Shown piece after piece: positions 47,913 through 56,459 of a stretch of 64,000 nt of DNA. Position 1 is the stretch's first letter. Each line of letters opens with the position of its first letter. Below the pieces are notes generated by a model, which saw only the letters and a list, made by a program, of their open reading frames with translations, had not been told where the DNA came from and did no database searches. The position numbers and the translations under genes were made by a program. Source of the stretch: Streptomyces subrutilus (GTDB lineage: Bacteria; Actinomycetota; Actinomycetes; Streptomycetales; Streptomycetaceae); contig NZ_CP023701.1 of NCBI RefSeq assembly GCF_008704535.1, forward strand, positions 3,970,501 through 4,034,500. The letters are read 5' to 3'.

Positions 47913-49562
47913 TCAGGCCTTGGCCTCCGCGGGCTCCGGGGCCCCGGTCGCGGCGGCGGGCAGCGAGCTCGCCGCGGGGGCGTCGGCGGCCGGCTTCGAC
48001 TTCAGTGCGACCTCCTTGATGAACACCACCAGCACCAGTCCGAGGAGCGCGAACGGGGCGGCGTACAGGAAGACGTCGCCGACGCCGTGTCCGTACGCGG
48101 ACTCGACGACCTCGCGGAACGGCGCGGGCAGCTTGGCGAGGTCGGGGATGCCGCCCCCGGCGGTGCCGCCGTGGCCCAGGGCCGCGGCCTGCGGGCCCAG
48201 GGCGGTCAGCCCGTCCTGGACGTAGTGGGTCACCCGGCCGGCCATGACCGCGCCGAGTGCGGAGACGCCCACGGCGCCGCCGAGCGAGCGGAAGAAGGTG
48301 ACGACCGAGCTGGCCGCGCCGAGGTCCTCGGGGGCGACCTGGTTCTGGGTGGCGAGGACCAGGTTCTGCATCATCATGCCGAGACCCAGGCCGGTCAGCG
48401 CCATGTAGAGCGCGATGTGCCAGTACGGGGTGTCGTACCGCAGGGTGCCGAGCAGGCCGAGTCCGGCCGTCAGGAGCACGCCGCCGGCGACGAGCCAGGC
48501 CTTCCACCGGCCGGTCTTGGTGATGACCTGGCCGGAGACGGTGGAGGAGACGAAGAGGCCGCCGATCATCGGGATCGTCAGGACCCCGGACATCGTGGGG
48601 GACTCGCCGCGCGCCAGCTGGAAGTACTGGCTGAAGAAGACGGTCCCGGAGAACATCGCGATGCCGACGAACAGCGAGGCGGCCGAGGCGAGGGAGATGG
48701 TCTTGTTGCGGAACAGGCGCAGCGGGATGATCGGGTCGCTCGCCCGGGACTCGACGAGGACGAAGAGCAGGCCCAGTGCGACGGAGCCACCGGTCATGGC
48801 CCAGGTCTGCCAGGACACCCACGCGTAGGAGTCCCCTGCCTGGGTCACCCAGATGAGCAGCAGCGAGACGGCGCCGCTGATGAGGAAGGCGCCCAGCCAG
48901 TCGACCTTGACGTCGCGCCGGACCACCGGGAGCTTCAGGGTCTTCTGGAGCACGATCAGAGCGATGACCGCGAAGGGCACGCCGACGTAGAAGCACCAGC
49001 GCCAGCCGAGCCAGTCGGTGTCGGTGATGACGCCGCCGAGCAGCGGGCCGCCGACGGTGGCGACGGCGAAGACGGCGCCGAGGTAGCCGCTGTAACGGCC
49101 GCGCTCGCGCGGGGAGATCATCGCGGCCATCACGATCTGCGCGAGGGCGGACAGGCCGCCGACGCCGATGCCCTGGACCACGCGGCAGGCGATGAGCGTG
49201 CCGGTGTTCTGGGACAGGCCCGCGACCACGGAGCCGAGGACGTAGATCACGAGCGATATCTGGACCAGCAGCTTCTTGCTGAAGAGGTCGGAGAGCTTGC
49301 CCCACAGCGGGGTGGCGGCCGTCATCGACAGCAGGGCCGCGGTGACCACCCAGGTGTACGAGGACTGGGTGCCGCCGAGGTCGCTGATGATCTGGGGCAG
49401 GGCGTTGGAGACGATCGTGGAGGACAGGATCGCCACGAACATGCCGAGCATCAGCCCGGACAGGGCCTTCATGATCTGCGGGTGGGTCATGGACGCGCCG
49501 TCGGACGTCGTCTCCGACTGGCCGCCGCCTCCCCGCACACCGGGGGGTGTGGTCGTAGCCAT
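47913..49562 (-). CDS. MFS drug exporter, DHA2 (EmrB/QacA) family
   Basis: 549 aa from ATG 49562, 14 membrane helices. Signatures: L-G-M-F-V-A-I-L-S-S-T-I-V in helix 1, G-K-L-S-D-L-F-S-K-K in loop 2-3, R-V-V-Q-G-I-G-V-G-G-L in helix 4 and A-V-A-T-V-G-G-P-L-L-G-G in helix 5. It exports cationic or amphipathic compounds by proton antiport. It follows the MarR gene by 15 bases and is probably co-transcribed with it and derepressed by its ligand. Confidence 0.93.
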   Translation of the reverse strand: MATTTPPGVRGGGGQSETTSDGASMTHPQIMKALSGLMLGMFVAILSSTIVSNALPQIISDLGGTQSSYTWVVTAALLSMTAATPLWGKLSDLFSKKLLVQISLVIYVLGSVVAGLSQNTGTLIACRVVQGIGVGGLSALAQIVMAAMISPRERGRYSGYLGAVFAVATVGGPLLGGVITDTDWLGWRWCFYVGVPFAVIALIVLQKTLKLPVVRRDVKVDWLGAFLISGAVSLLLIWVTQAGDSYAWVSWQTWAMTGGSVALGLLFVLVESRASDPIIPLRLFRNKTISLASAASLFVGIAMFSGTVFFSQYFQLARGESPTMSGVLTIPMIGGLFVSSTVSGQVITKTGRWKAWLVAGGVLLTAGLGLLGTLRYDTPYWHIALYMALTGLGLGMMMQNLVLATQNQVAPEDLGAASSVVTFFRSLGGAVGVSALGAVMAGRVTHYVQDGLTALGPQAAALGHGGTAGGGIPDLAKLPAPFREVVESAYGHGVGDVFLYAAPFALLGLVLVVFIKEVALKSKPAADAPAASSLPAAATGAPEPAEAKA

Positions 49563-49577
49563 GTGTTTCCTTCTGTT

Positions 49578-50015
49578 CTAGAAGCTCGAACGGAGTCGGG
49601 CCAGCAGGGTGTTGAGTACGTCGATGTCCTGGGCGGACCAGCCGGCCAGTGCGCGTTCCAGCGCGGCCGTGTACCGCGCGCCGAGCTCGGCGAGGAGGGT
49701 CCGTCCGGCGGGGGTGAGCCGCAGGATGCGGCAGCGCGCGTCGCCGGGGTCCCTCTCGCGCTCGATCCAGCCGCGGTCGGCGACGTGGGCGACGTGCCGG
49801 CTGGTCACGGAGATGTCGATGGCCATGAGCTCGGTCAGCCGGCTCAGCCGCATCTCGCCGTGCCGGTCGAGCACGGTGAGGACGGCGGCGGCGCCGGGCG
49901 GGCAGTCCGGGGGCAGGATGCGGGCCAGATCGCGCTTGACCGCGCCGATCCCGGTGAGCTGGCGCGCCAGTTCCGCGTACCGGGTGGTGCTGTTCGCAGC
50001 GGCGGACGTGGTCAC
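49578..50015 (-). CDS. MarR-family transcriptional regulator
   Basis: 145 aa from GTG 50015, with GGGAGGGGG upstream; a longer ORF from 50171 has no ribosome site. The winged helix reads L-T-E-L-M-A-I-D-I-S-V-T-S-R-H-V-A-H-V-A-D-R-G-W-I-E-R, with a D-P-G-D-A-R-C-R wing. It heads a two-gene operon with the MFS exporter. GCAAC/GTTGC repeats just upstream look like its operator. Confidence 0.92.
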   Translation of the reverse strand: MTTSAAANSTTRYAELARQLTGIGAVKRDLARILPPDCPPGAAAVLTVLDRHGEMRLSRLTELMAIDISVTSRHVAHVADRGWIERERDPGDARCRILRLTPAGRTLLAELGARYTAALERALAGWSAQDIDVLNTLLARLRSSF

Positions 50016-50035
50016 CTGCTGCCCCCTCCCATCTT

Positions 50036-50069
50036 GTTGCTTAGGGCAACCATAGAAGAGGATGGTTGC
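50036..50069. promoter_or_regulatory. probable MarR operator
   Basis: Inverted repeat GCAACCAT (50046-50053) / ATGGTTGC (50062-50069), plus a further half-site GTTGC at 50036-50040. It lies directly upstream of the marR-MFS operon, which starts leftward at 50015. Confidence 0.7.
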
Positions 50070-50133
50070 TACAGGCAAATGAATCGGAGGCCGGGGCGGT
50101 AAAGGAATCGGAAAACCGGCTAGGGTCCGCTCC

Positions 50134-50367
50134 ATGGCTGCGAACCACAACTCACAGGGCCCCGAGGGCAACTACGACCCCGCGGGCAGCACTCAGATGT
50201 TCCGGGCGTTCGTCGACGAGGCCGCACCGGCCCGTCAGGCGGGCCCCGGAGCCCGCCAACAGCGCCGCGCGGCGCAGCAGTCCGACTCGAAGAAGGGACT
50301 GTGGATCGGGGTGGCCGTCGGGGTGGTCGTCGCCCTGGGCGCCGTCCTCTGGGTCGTCCTGCGCTGA
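50134..50367 (+). CDS. small tail-anchored membrane protein
   Basis: 77 aa from ATG 50134. A hydrophilic Gln/Ala/Arg-rich first 54 residues precede K-K and one C-terminal helix (G-L-W-I-G-V-A-V-G-V-V-V-A-L-G-A-V-L-W), so the N-terminus is cytoplasmic. It is divergent from the MarR operon. The family is not recognised. Confidence 0.75.
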   Translation: MAANHNSQGPEGNYDPAGSTQMFRAFVDEAAPARQAGPGARQQRRAAQQSDSKKGLWIGVAVGVVVALGAVLWVVLR

Positions 50368-50419
50368 CCCGGTCCGGGCTCCCCGCCCGGCGGTGACGCC
50401 TCCCCCGGCGGGGCGCGGC

Positions 50420-51223
50420 TCAGTTCCAGGTGGCCGTGGCCTCGCGGGTCTCCACGTGCATGCCCAGCGGGACCCGCCAGGGCTCCAGGCACACCGTGTA
50501 GGCCCGCGTCTTCGACGTCCCGCCCGCGATGGGCGCGGGCAGCGGCCGGCTGGTGGTGAGGGTGGCCCAGTCGACCCCGAGGGCGCCGATGACGTGCGTC
50601 GCGAAGCGCACCGTGCCGGAGCGGGCCGCGGTGGTACCGGTGTTGGTGAAGGTGACGGTGACGCGCTCGCACCAGCGGTCGGCCGCGGCCGCCCTGGCCG
50701 GCGGCGACAACGTCAGCCGGGCCGGGGTGGCCGGCGGTGGCGGCGGGGCGTTCGGCGTGGTGCCCGGCCCCGGACCGCCGGAGCCGCCGGTGCCCGAACC
50801 GCCCCCCGTTCCCGAACCGCCCGTTCCCGAACCGCCCGTGCCGGTGCTCGGCGGGCCGCCCGGGGTGCCGGAACCGCCGGCCGCACCCGGCCGGGCGGAG
50901 GTGTTGGACGGGGCGCCGGCGCCGGGGCGCGCGGAGTCGCCGCCGGGTGCGGGGCCCGGGGCGGAGCCGTCCGGCGGCCCGGCCCCCGCCGGGCGCGCCG
51001 ACGCGGAGGGTCCGGCGGCCGGGTCCGGGCCGCCGAGCCGCTGGAACTCCACCGGCCCCCCGGGCGGTACGTTCCGGCCCGTGCCCCGTTCGGGACCCGG
51101 GGCGGCGGCGCCCACGGCCACGTAGCCGTCCCGCGGCGGACCGCCGCAGCCGGTGAGTCCGGCGGCGGCGACGGCCGCGGTGCACAGGGCGAGCAGCGCG
51201 GCGGCGCGGGGTCCCGTTCGCAT
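50420..51223 (-). CDS. lipoprotein with Gly/Pro/Ser-rich linker
   Basis: 267 aa from ATG 51223. The signal peptide ends in a lipobox (L-T-G-C at residues 23-26). Residues 45-160 are low-complexity (G-G-S-G-T-G repeats, P-P-P-P-P). The C-terminal 100 residues look like an immunoglobulin-like beta domain (V-T-V-T-F-T-N-T-G-T-T-A-A-R-S-G-T-V-R-F) with two cysteines. It is probably a surface-anchored protein with an exposed domain. The family is unknown. Confidence 0.75.
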   Translation of the reverse strand: MRTGPRAAALLALCTAAVAAAGLTGCGGPPRDGYVAVGAAAPGPERGTGRNVPPGGPVEFQRLGGPDPAAGPSASARPAGAGPPDGSAPGPAPGGDSARPGAGAPSNTSARPGAAGGSGTPGGPPSTGTGGSGTGGSGTGGGSGTGGSGGPGPGTTPNAPPPPPATPARLTLSPPARAAAADRWCERVTVTFTNTGTTAARSGTVRFATHVIGALGVDWATLTTSRPLPAPIAGGTSKTRAYTVCLEPWRVPLGMHVETREATATWN

Positions 51224-51253
51224 CGCGCCAGTGTCACTGACGCACCGTCAATT

Positions 51254-51307
51254 GAGAACCCCGAGGACCCCGAGGACCCCGAGGACCCCGAGAACCCCGA
51301 GGACCCC
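51254..51307. repeat. six 9-base tandem repeats, unit GAGGACCCC
   Basis: GAGAACCCC, GAGGACCCC x3, GAGAACCCC, GAGGACCCC, intergenic between the lipoprotein gene and the SigN-like gene. The unit differs by one base from GAGGACACC, the rotated unit at 16042-16095. Confidence 0.92.
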
Positions 51308-51356
51308 GAAACCGAGGACCGACGGCTCCGGGAGCCCGGCTGCCCCGCTGCCCGGG

Positions 51357-52196
51357 TTATTCGCCGATCAGGCCGACGCGCAGTTGCGCGAGGGTGCGGG
51401 TGAGCAGCCGGGAGACGTGCATCTGGGAGATGCCGACCTCCTCGCCGATCTGCGACTGCGTCATGTTGGCGAAGAACCGCAGCATGATGATCTGCCGTTC
51501 CCTGGGCGGGAGTTTGGCCAGCAGTGGCTTCAGCGATTCGCGGTACTCGACGCCTTCGAGCGCGGTGTCCTCGTAGCCGAGCCGGTCCGCGAGCGAGCCC
51601 TCGCCGCCCTCGTCCTCGGGGGAGGGCGAGTCGAGCGAGGAGGCCGTGTAGGCGTTGCCCACGGCCAGGCCGTCGACGACGTCCTCCTCCGAGACCCCGA
51701 GCACGGCGGCGAGCTCCGGCACGGTCGGCGAGCGGTCGAGCTTCTGGGCGAGCTCGTCGCTGGCCTTCGTGAGCGCGAGGCGCAGTTCCTGGAGCCGGCG
51801 CGGGACGCGGACGGACCAGGAGGTGTCCCTAAAGAATCGTTTGATCTCGCCCACGACGGTGGGCATGGCGAACGTCGGGAACTCGACGCCGCGTTCGCAG
51901 TCGAACCGGTCGATCGCCTTGATCAGGCCGATGGTGCCGACCTGGACGATGTCCTCCATCGGCTCGTTGCGGCTGCGGAAGCGGGCCGCCGCGTAGCGCA
52001 CGAGGGGCAGGTTCAGCTCGATCAGGGTGTCGCGCACGTACACCCGGTCGGGGCTGTCCGCGTCCAGGGCGGCGAGCCGCTGGAAGAGGCTGCGGGACAG
52101 GGTGCGGGTGTCGATGGCTTCCGAGCGGTCGGACACAGCCGGTGCCGGGCTCTTGACGAGCGTGAGCACCTTGGAGCTGCCCTGGTCTACGGACAT
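51357..52196 (-). CDS. sigN: SigB/SigF/SigG-type stress sigma factor, SigN-like
   Basis: 279 aa from ATG 52196 (AAGGGGG upstream). Regions 2-4 are complete: [38 protein letters not shown], and [10 protein letters not shown] in region 4.2. It lies downstream of a SigF-like gene in the same orientation, the arrangement of the S. coelicolor sigN-sigF pair (from memory). These sigma factors act in development and stress, usually under anti-sigma control, but no anti-sigma gene is here. Confidence 0.85.
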   Translation of the reverse strand: MSVDQGSSKVLTLVKSPAPAVSDRSEAIDTRTLSRSLFQRLAALDADSPDRVYVRDTLIELNLPLVRYAAARFRSRNEPMEDIVQVGTIGLIKAIDRFDCERGVEFPTFAMPTVVGEIKRFFRDTSWSVRVPRRLQELRLALTKASDELAQKLDRSPTVPELAAVLGVSEEDVVDGLAVGNAYTASSLDSPSPEDEGGEGSLADRLGYEDTALEGVEYRESLKPLLAKLPPRERQIIMLRFFANMTQSQIGEEVGISQMHVSRLLTRTLAQLRVGLIGE

Positions 52197-52426
52197 GCCA
52201 CCCCCTTGAGGTCGCGGACGGTCGCGTGCGGCGCGCCCGTCGGAGGAACGCAGCCTCCACCTGAATACCGGAGGCGGGGCTGCGGCAAACGCGGTTCAAG
52301 CAGAATGTCACATGTCGGCAACACGCTGTAGCGCCAAGTCGACATATGTCTCCAGTGACAGACGGGGTCAGAAGTGGATCATCCCGTTCTGTCGGGAAAC
52401 ATGTGAATGATCTCCACTCGTTCCGG

Positions 52427-53446
52427 TTACGCCTCGATCCTGTTTGCGGATCTCAGCCGCGCGAAGCTCCGGGCGAGCAGCCGGGACACGTGCATCTGGG
52501 AGACGCCCAGCTCCACGCTGATCTGCGACTGCGTCAGGTTGTTGTAGTACCGCAGGAGCAGGATGCGCTGCTCGCGTTCGGGCAGCTGGACGAGGAGGTG
52601 GCGCACGAGGTCGCGGTGTTCGACCCCGGCCAGCTCGGGGTCCTCGTAGCCGAGGCGGTCCAGCAGTCCGGGCATGCCGTCGCCCTCCTGGGCGGCCTCC
52701 AGCGAGGTGGCGTGGTAGCTGCGGCCGGCCTCGATGCAGGACAGCACCTCGTCCTCGGTGATGCGCAGCCGCTCGGCGATCTCGTGGGTGGTGGGGGTGC
52801 GGCCGTGCAGGGTGGTGAGGTCCTCGGTGGCCGCGTTCACCTGCACCCACAGCTCGTGGAGGCGGCGCGGGACGTGGACGGTGCGGACGTTGTCCCGGAA
52901 GTACCGTTTGATCTCGCCCACGACGGTGGGCATGGCGAAGGTCGGGAACTGCACGCCGCGTTCCGGGTCGAAGCGGTCGATGGCGTTGATCAGGCCGATG
53001 GTGCCGACCTGGACCACGTCCTCCATCGGCTCGTTGCGGCTGCGGAAGCGGGCGGCGGCGTACCGGACCAGCGGCAGGTTGGCCTCGATGAGGGCCGCGC
53101 GCACCCGGGTGTGCTCCCGGCTCCCCGGCTCCAGGTCCTTCAGCTGCCCGAAGAGCACCTGCGTGAGGGCCCGGGTGTCGGCGCCCCGGCTCGGCGGTCG
53201 CGGCGGGACGGGCGGGGCCGTCGCCGCCGTCTGCTCCTGCGGTGCGCCCTGGGTTTCCCGGGCCGGCTCCTGTTGCGGCGGCACCTGGGATTCCGGGGAG
53301 GGCGGGTGCCCGGCCGTGGGCGGGGCCGGGTGCGGGGCCGAAGGGGGAGGTGACGGCGCGGGCTGGTGGGAGGACGGCTGCGGGGCGAGCTGGGGGGGAT
53401 CCTGTTGGGGTGGAACCTGAGGCGCAGTACTGGCCGGCACGGTCAC
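52427..53446 (-). CDS. sigF: sporulation/stress sigma factor, SigF-like
   Basis: 339 aa from GTG 53446 (GAAGGGG upstream; GTG 53440 is an alternative, and the ATG at 53485 has no ribosome site). A Pro/Gln/Ala-rich N-terminus of about 90 residues precedes [13 protein letters not shown], which matches the SigF start of the family. The same region 2 and 4.2 motifs as the neighbour follow (I-S-Q-M... reads [12 protein letters not shown] here). SigF is needed for spore maturation in S. coelicolor. The gap of 230 bases to the SigN-like gene suggests separate promoters. Confidence 0.86.
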   Translation of the reverse strand: MTVPASTAPQVPPQQDPPQLAPQPSSHQPAPSPPPSAPHPAPPTAGHPPSPESQVPPQQEPARETQGAPQEQTAATAPPVPPRPPSRGADTRALTQVLFGQLKDLEPGSREHTRVRAALIEANLPLVRYAAARFRSRNEPMEDVVQVGTIGLINAIDRFDPERGVQFPTFAMPTVVGEIKRYFRDNVRTVHVPRRLHELWVQVNAATEDLTTLHGRTPTTHEIAERLRITEDEVLSCIEAGRSYHATSLEAAQEGDGMPGLLDRLGYEDPELAGVEHRDLVRHLLVQLPEREQRILLLRYYNNLTQSQISVELGVSQMHVSRLLARSFARLRSANRIEA

Positions 53447-53600
53447 GCCACCCCTTCGGTCGTCTTCGGTCCACTCATCCGTCAAAAGCGGTCATAGCAT
53501 CACAACACATGTGCACTGTGTTCAAGCACCGTATATAGCCGTGTTGTGGGCAAGTTGGGCATATCGGGGCAATCTGGCCAAGTGGGGGTATGTGAAGAAG

Positions 53601-53624
53601 CCCCCCACCCGTCGGAGTGGGGGG
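53601..53624 (-). terminator. hairpin after the small membrane protein gene
   Basis: 8-bp perfect stem CCCCCCAC/GTGGGGGG (53601-53608 with 53617-53624), 35 bases beyond the stop of the minus-strand small gene. Confidence 0.7.
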
Positions 53625-53658
53625 CCGGGACGTCCGGGAACCGCTTCGGCGTACGGGT

Positions 53659-53820
53659 TCAGCGCACCAGTTCGGTCATGAACCGGCCGATCCCGGAGGC
53701 GGCATCCGATATGCCCTGGAAGCCTATTCCGACCATCTCGGCGGCCCGCGTGGGCTGGGTGATGATCACGAAGAGGACGAACACGGCGAGGACGCCCGTG
53801 ATGAGTTTCCTGGTGTCCAT
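53659..53820 (-). CDS. 53-aa membrane protein
   Basis: From ATG 53820 (TTG 53841 is possible; GGGAGG lies between them). One helix (L-I-T-G-V-L-A-V-F-V-L-F-V-I-I-T, residues 6-21) is followed by a conserved-looking amphipathic tail (G-F-Q-G-I-S-D-A-A-S-G-I-G-R-F-M-T-E-L). I recall near-identical small proteins from other streptomycetes, but no function is known. Confidence 0.72.
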   Translation of the reverse strand: MDTRKLITGVLAVFVLFVIITQPTRAAEMVGIGFQGISDAASGIGRFMTELVR

Positions 53821-54009
53821 GAGCGGTGTCGGCCTCCCCAACCGGTCCTGCTGAGTCGGGTGAGTCTAACCGTTCGGGTTTGGACACTCACCAGGCCTTT
53901 AAGGACCAATGACCCGGCGGTCCGGGCCCTTTGCCGCCGCGGGAGCGGCCGCGGCGGGCGCAGGATGGGTGGTGAGCCCACCGGTTCTGGCAGGAAACCG
54001 GTGGGTGAG

Positions 54010-54164
54010 GGACAGGACCTCACTGCGGGGTCCGAGCCGCAAGCTTCCCCCCTGACTGCGGCCCGGACTGGCAGGTTCCGTCCTCTTCGGGGGGAGTGGC
54101 TTGTCCCCCCGATGCCACTTCCCCCGTCCCACGTGTTGAAGGTCCCGGCTCAGGCCGGGGCCTT
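54010..54164 (+). ncRNA. 6C RNA (actinobacterial small RNA with two C6 loops)
   Basis: Two adjacent hairpins each expose six cytosines. Hairpin A: GTCCGAGCCGCA (54030-54041) / TGCGGCCCGGAC (54057-54068), loop C-run 54047-54052. Hairpin B: 54089-54100 / 54114-54125, loop C-run 54105-54110. A terminator stem (54139-54149 / 54154-54164, TCAG loop) ends it. This matches the 6C motif conserved in actinobacteria, whose C-rich loops pair with G-rich mRNA in mycobacteria. The 5' end is approximate; another hairpin (53977-54005) lies just upstream. Confidence 0.85.
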
Positions 54165-54182
54165 CTTCGCGTGGGCGGGGTG

Positions 54183-54473
54183 CTACTCCAGGCCCCCGGC
54201 CAGATCGACGACGGGCTGGACCGGGGCGATGACGGGCGCCAGCTGGTTCGGGAGCTCCATCAGCGCGTTGAGCTCGTTGGCGCCCTTGCTGAGCTTCGAG
54301 CCGATCTCCTGGACGGACGTGGGCTGGGCCCCGGCCGGCATGCCCGGAGCGGCGGCCGGCAGGTCCGGCAGGGTGAGCGGGGCGACGGGGGCGGCCGAGG
54401 CGGCGGGTGCGGCGAGGCCCGCGGCGGCCCCCGCGAGGGCGATGGCGGCGAGGATGCGCTGGGTCTTGGTCAT
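54183..54473 (-). CDS. small secreted protein
   Basis: 96 aa from ATG 54473. Signal peptide M-T-K-T-Q-R-I-L-A-A-I-A-L-A-G-A with A-S-A-A cleavage near residue 27. The mature part is short, hydrophobic-rich (A-P-L-T-L-P-D-L-P-A-A-A-P-G) and lacks cysteines. The ribosome site is weak. It is convergent with the 6C RNA, whose terminator ends 19 bases away. The family is not recognised. Confidence 0.7.
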   Translation of the reverse strand: MTKTQRILAAIALAGAAAGLAAPAASAAPVAPLTLPDLPAAAPGMPAGAQPTSVQEIGSKLSKGANELNALMELPNQLAPVIAPVQPVVDLAGGLE

Positions 54474-54554
54474 GCCGTGACAACGGCCGAGGGGGCGGCC
54501 GGTCACGCGGCTGTCCTCCGGACAGGCCCCGGAGCACACCCCGAGCGGAGAACG

Positions 54555-54590
54555 CCGAGAGCCCCGACCCTTGCGGGGCGGGGCTCTCGG
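54555..54590 (-). terminator. terminator of tRNA-Ser(CGA)
   Basis: 11-bp stem CCGAGAGCCCC (54555-54565) / GGGGCTCTCGG (54580-54590), nine bases beyond the tRNA 3' end on the minus strand. Confidence 0.85.
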
Positions 54591-54598
54591 TTCCTGAG

Positions 54599-54685
54599 CG
54601 GTAGCGGTGGGATTTGAACCCACGGATAGCTTGCACCATCACACGCTTTCGAGGCGTGCTCCTTCGGCCGCTCGGACACGCTACC
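54599..54685 (-). tRNA. tRNA-Ser(CGA)
   Basis: 87 bases. On the minus strand the acceptor GGTAGCG pairs with CGCTACC, the anticodon loop CTCGAAA carries CGA, and the long variable arm and the T-loop GTTCAAATC are present. Third serine tRNA of the window. Confidence 0.96.
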
Positions 54686-54733
54686 GAGAGAGAGCTTAGC
54701 CCAAGGTGACCCGTGCGATGAAATCCGTCCCCG

Positions 54734-55231
54734 TCACCGGTTCCGGAAGAAGTCCGTCAGCTGCTGCGCACATTCCCCGGCGAGGACTCCGCCGACCACT
54801 TCGGGCCGGTGGTTGAGCCTGCGGTCCCGTACGAGGTCCCAAAGGGACCCGGCCGCGCCCGCCTTCTCGTCCTCGGCGCCGTAGACCACCCGCGCCACGC
54901 GCGACTGCACGAGCGCGCCCGCGCACATCACGCACGGCTCCAGGGTCACCACCAGGGTGCAGCCCGGAAGCCGCCACTGCCCGACCGCGGCCGCCGCCCG
55001 GCGCAGGGCCACCACCTCCGCGTGCGCGGTGGGGTCGCCGGTCGCCTCGCGCTCGTTGTACCCGGTGGCGAGGAGTCCGCCGTCCGGGCCGAGCACGACG
55101 GCGCCGACCGGCACGTCGCCGGCCGGCACCGCCCGGGCGGCCTCCGAGAGCGCCAGGCGCATGGAGTCCCGCCACGGGTCCCGTACGGGATCGGGGCCGT
55201 GCTCGTGGTGTGCGTGGTGCGGGTGGGTCAC
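54734..55231 (-). CDS. tadA: tRNA adenosine(34) deaminase TadA
   Basis: 165 aa from GTG 55231. Zinc deaminase motifs are H70-A-E72 (T-A-H-A-E-V) and P-C100-V-M-C103. It converts A34 to inosine in tRNA-Arg(ACG), the very tRNA that hosts the AICE 30 kb away. The N-terminus is His-rich (H-P-H-H-A-H-H-E-H). Its start shares one base with the stop of the acidic partner gene. Confidence 0.95.
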   Translation of the reverse strand: MTHPHHAHHEHGPDPVRDPWRDSMRLALSEAARAVPAGDVPVGAVVLGPDGGLLATGYNEREATGDPTAHAEVVALRRAAAAVGQWRLPGCTLVVTLEPCVMCAGALVQSRVARVVYGAEDEKAGAAGSLWDLVRDRRLNHRPEVVGGVLAGECAQQLTDFFRNR

Positions 55232-55779
55232 TAGCGGACGGCCTCCAGGACCTCGGTGGCGCCGAGCGAGTCGGCGATCTCCGAGAGGGCGTCCCCGTCC
55301 AGGGCCATCAGCTGCTTGTGGGTCACCCCGAGGTCGTCCAGGAGCCGAGGGTCGCCGAGCGGACCGGCCGTGACCGGCTCCGGGCCGGTGCCGTCCGGCC
55401 CGTCCTCGTCGTCCCCGTCGTCCGCGAACGCGGTGAGCGGCTCCTCCTCACCGTCCTCGGTGCCGTCCAGGTCGAGTTCGTCGAGTTCGTCGTCCTCCTC
55501 GTCGCTGCCCAGCAGCTCTTTGGTCAGCATCGAGCCGTAGGAGCTGCGGGCGGCCGCGGCGGCGTTCGATACGAAGTACCGCGGGTCCTCCTCGCCGTCC
55601 ACGCGGACGACGCCGAACCAGGCGTCCTCCTCCTCGATGAGGGCGACCACCGTGTCGTCGTCGACAGCGGCGGAACGGGCGAGATCGATCAGATCACTGA
55701 GGGACTCGACGTCGTCGAGTTCCATGTCGCTCGCTTCCCACCCGTCTTCGGTGCGCGCGAGCAGTGCGGCGAAGTACAC
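55231..55779 (-). CDS. tRNA adenosine deaminase-associated acidic protein
   Basis: 182 aa from GTG 55779 (GGGAGAG upstream). It begins V-Y-F-A-A-L-L-A-R-T-E-D-G-W and has a very acidic centre (about residues 90-130: D-E-E-D-D-E-L-D-E-L-D-L-D and D-D-G-D-D-E-D). The C-terminal helices are L-D-D-L-G-V-T-H-K-Q-L-M. It is named by its constant position before tadA in streptomycetes. The coupling (one shared base) suggests a partner role, but no reaction is known. Confidence 0.85.
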   Translation of the reverse strand: MYFAALLARTEDGWEASDMELDDVESLSDLIDLARSAAVDDDTVVALIEEEDAWFGVVRVDGEEDPRYFVSNAAAAARSSYGSMLTKELLGSDEEDDELDELDLDGTEDGEEEPLTAFADDGDDEDGPDGTGPEPVTAGPLGDPRLLDDLGVTHKQLMALDGDALSEIADSLGATEVLEAVR

Positions 55780-56119
55780 CGTGACTCTCCCACTGGTCTT
55801 AGGCGTGCCGGTTGGAGGTCCCCCCGGCCGGAGGATGGGGTGGACGGCCCGTGGTGCGCGTGGGTCCGTGCCCCGCCCAATCGGCATCGTGGCAGAAACA
55901 GCGGCATTGCGAGAGGTCTTCCGCGCTTGCGTCGTGCCGCGCCGTCCGGCGGACGACGCGTACGAGGGCCCTGGGGCGGGCGCGTCGCAGGGTTCCGGGG
56001 GCTCCGGCGGACCCGGCCGCGACGAACCCGCCGCCCGGCGTGGCCCGGCCGTGTCGGCGGCGCCGGAGCGTGCCGGCGGGGCCCGGGGGCAGGCTCCGGC
56101 GGCGGGCACGGGCCCCGGT

Positions 56120-56314
56120 TCACCAGCGGAATGTGCGCATGCGCATCTGCTGGCGCATACGGGCGGCGCGGGCGCGCCGGGGCTGGACGCGGTCGCGCAG
56201 TTCGCGCGCCTCGTTCAGGTCCCGCAGGAACTGCGCGCGGCGCGCCCTGCGCTGCGCCGCGCTCTCCGGCGTTTCGTCCGCGTCGCTCTCGTCGCTCGGC
56301 TGAGTGTCGGGCAT
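56120..56314 (-). CDS. 64-aa basic protein of unknown function
   Basis: From ATG 56314. An acidic start (P-D-T-Q-P-S-D-E-S-D-A-D-E) is followed by a helical Arg-rich body (R-R-A-R-R-A-Q-F-L-R-D-L-N-E-A-R-E-L-R) ending M-R-M-R-T-F-R-W. This C-terminus recurs in small streptomycete proteins I remember, always unassigned. Nucleic acid binding is possible from charge alone. The 340 bases upstream toward the tadA operon hold no gene. Confidence 0.7.
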   Translation of the reverse strand: MPDTQPSDESDADETPESAAQRRARRAQFLRDLNEARELRDRVQPRRARAARMRQQMRMRTFRW

Positions 56315-56459
56315 CGGCCACCACCCCGGGCTGATCCGGTCGTCCTCCTTCGCCGGCGCGAAGCAGACCCCCCAGGGCCACCTTCCCCCGGCCGGCCCGT
56401 TTGATGCCACCCCCGGCGCAGGTCAGGCCGGTGGCGGCCGGCGGCGGGTCAGCGGCGGG

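Noticed and set aside
53977..54005. First hairpin upstream of the 6C loops as part of a riboswitch
   Set aside because: It is a simple palindromic stem with no recognised aptamer, and no plus-strand gene follows the structured region.
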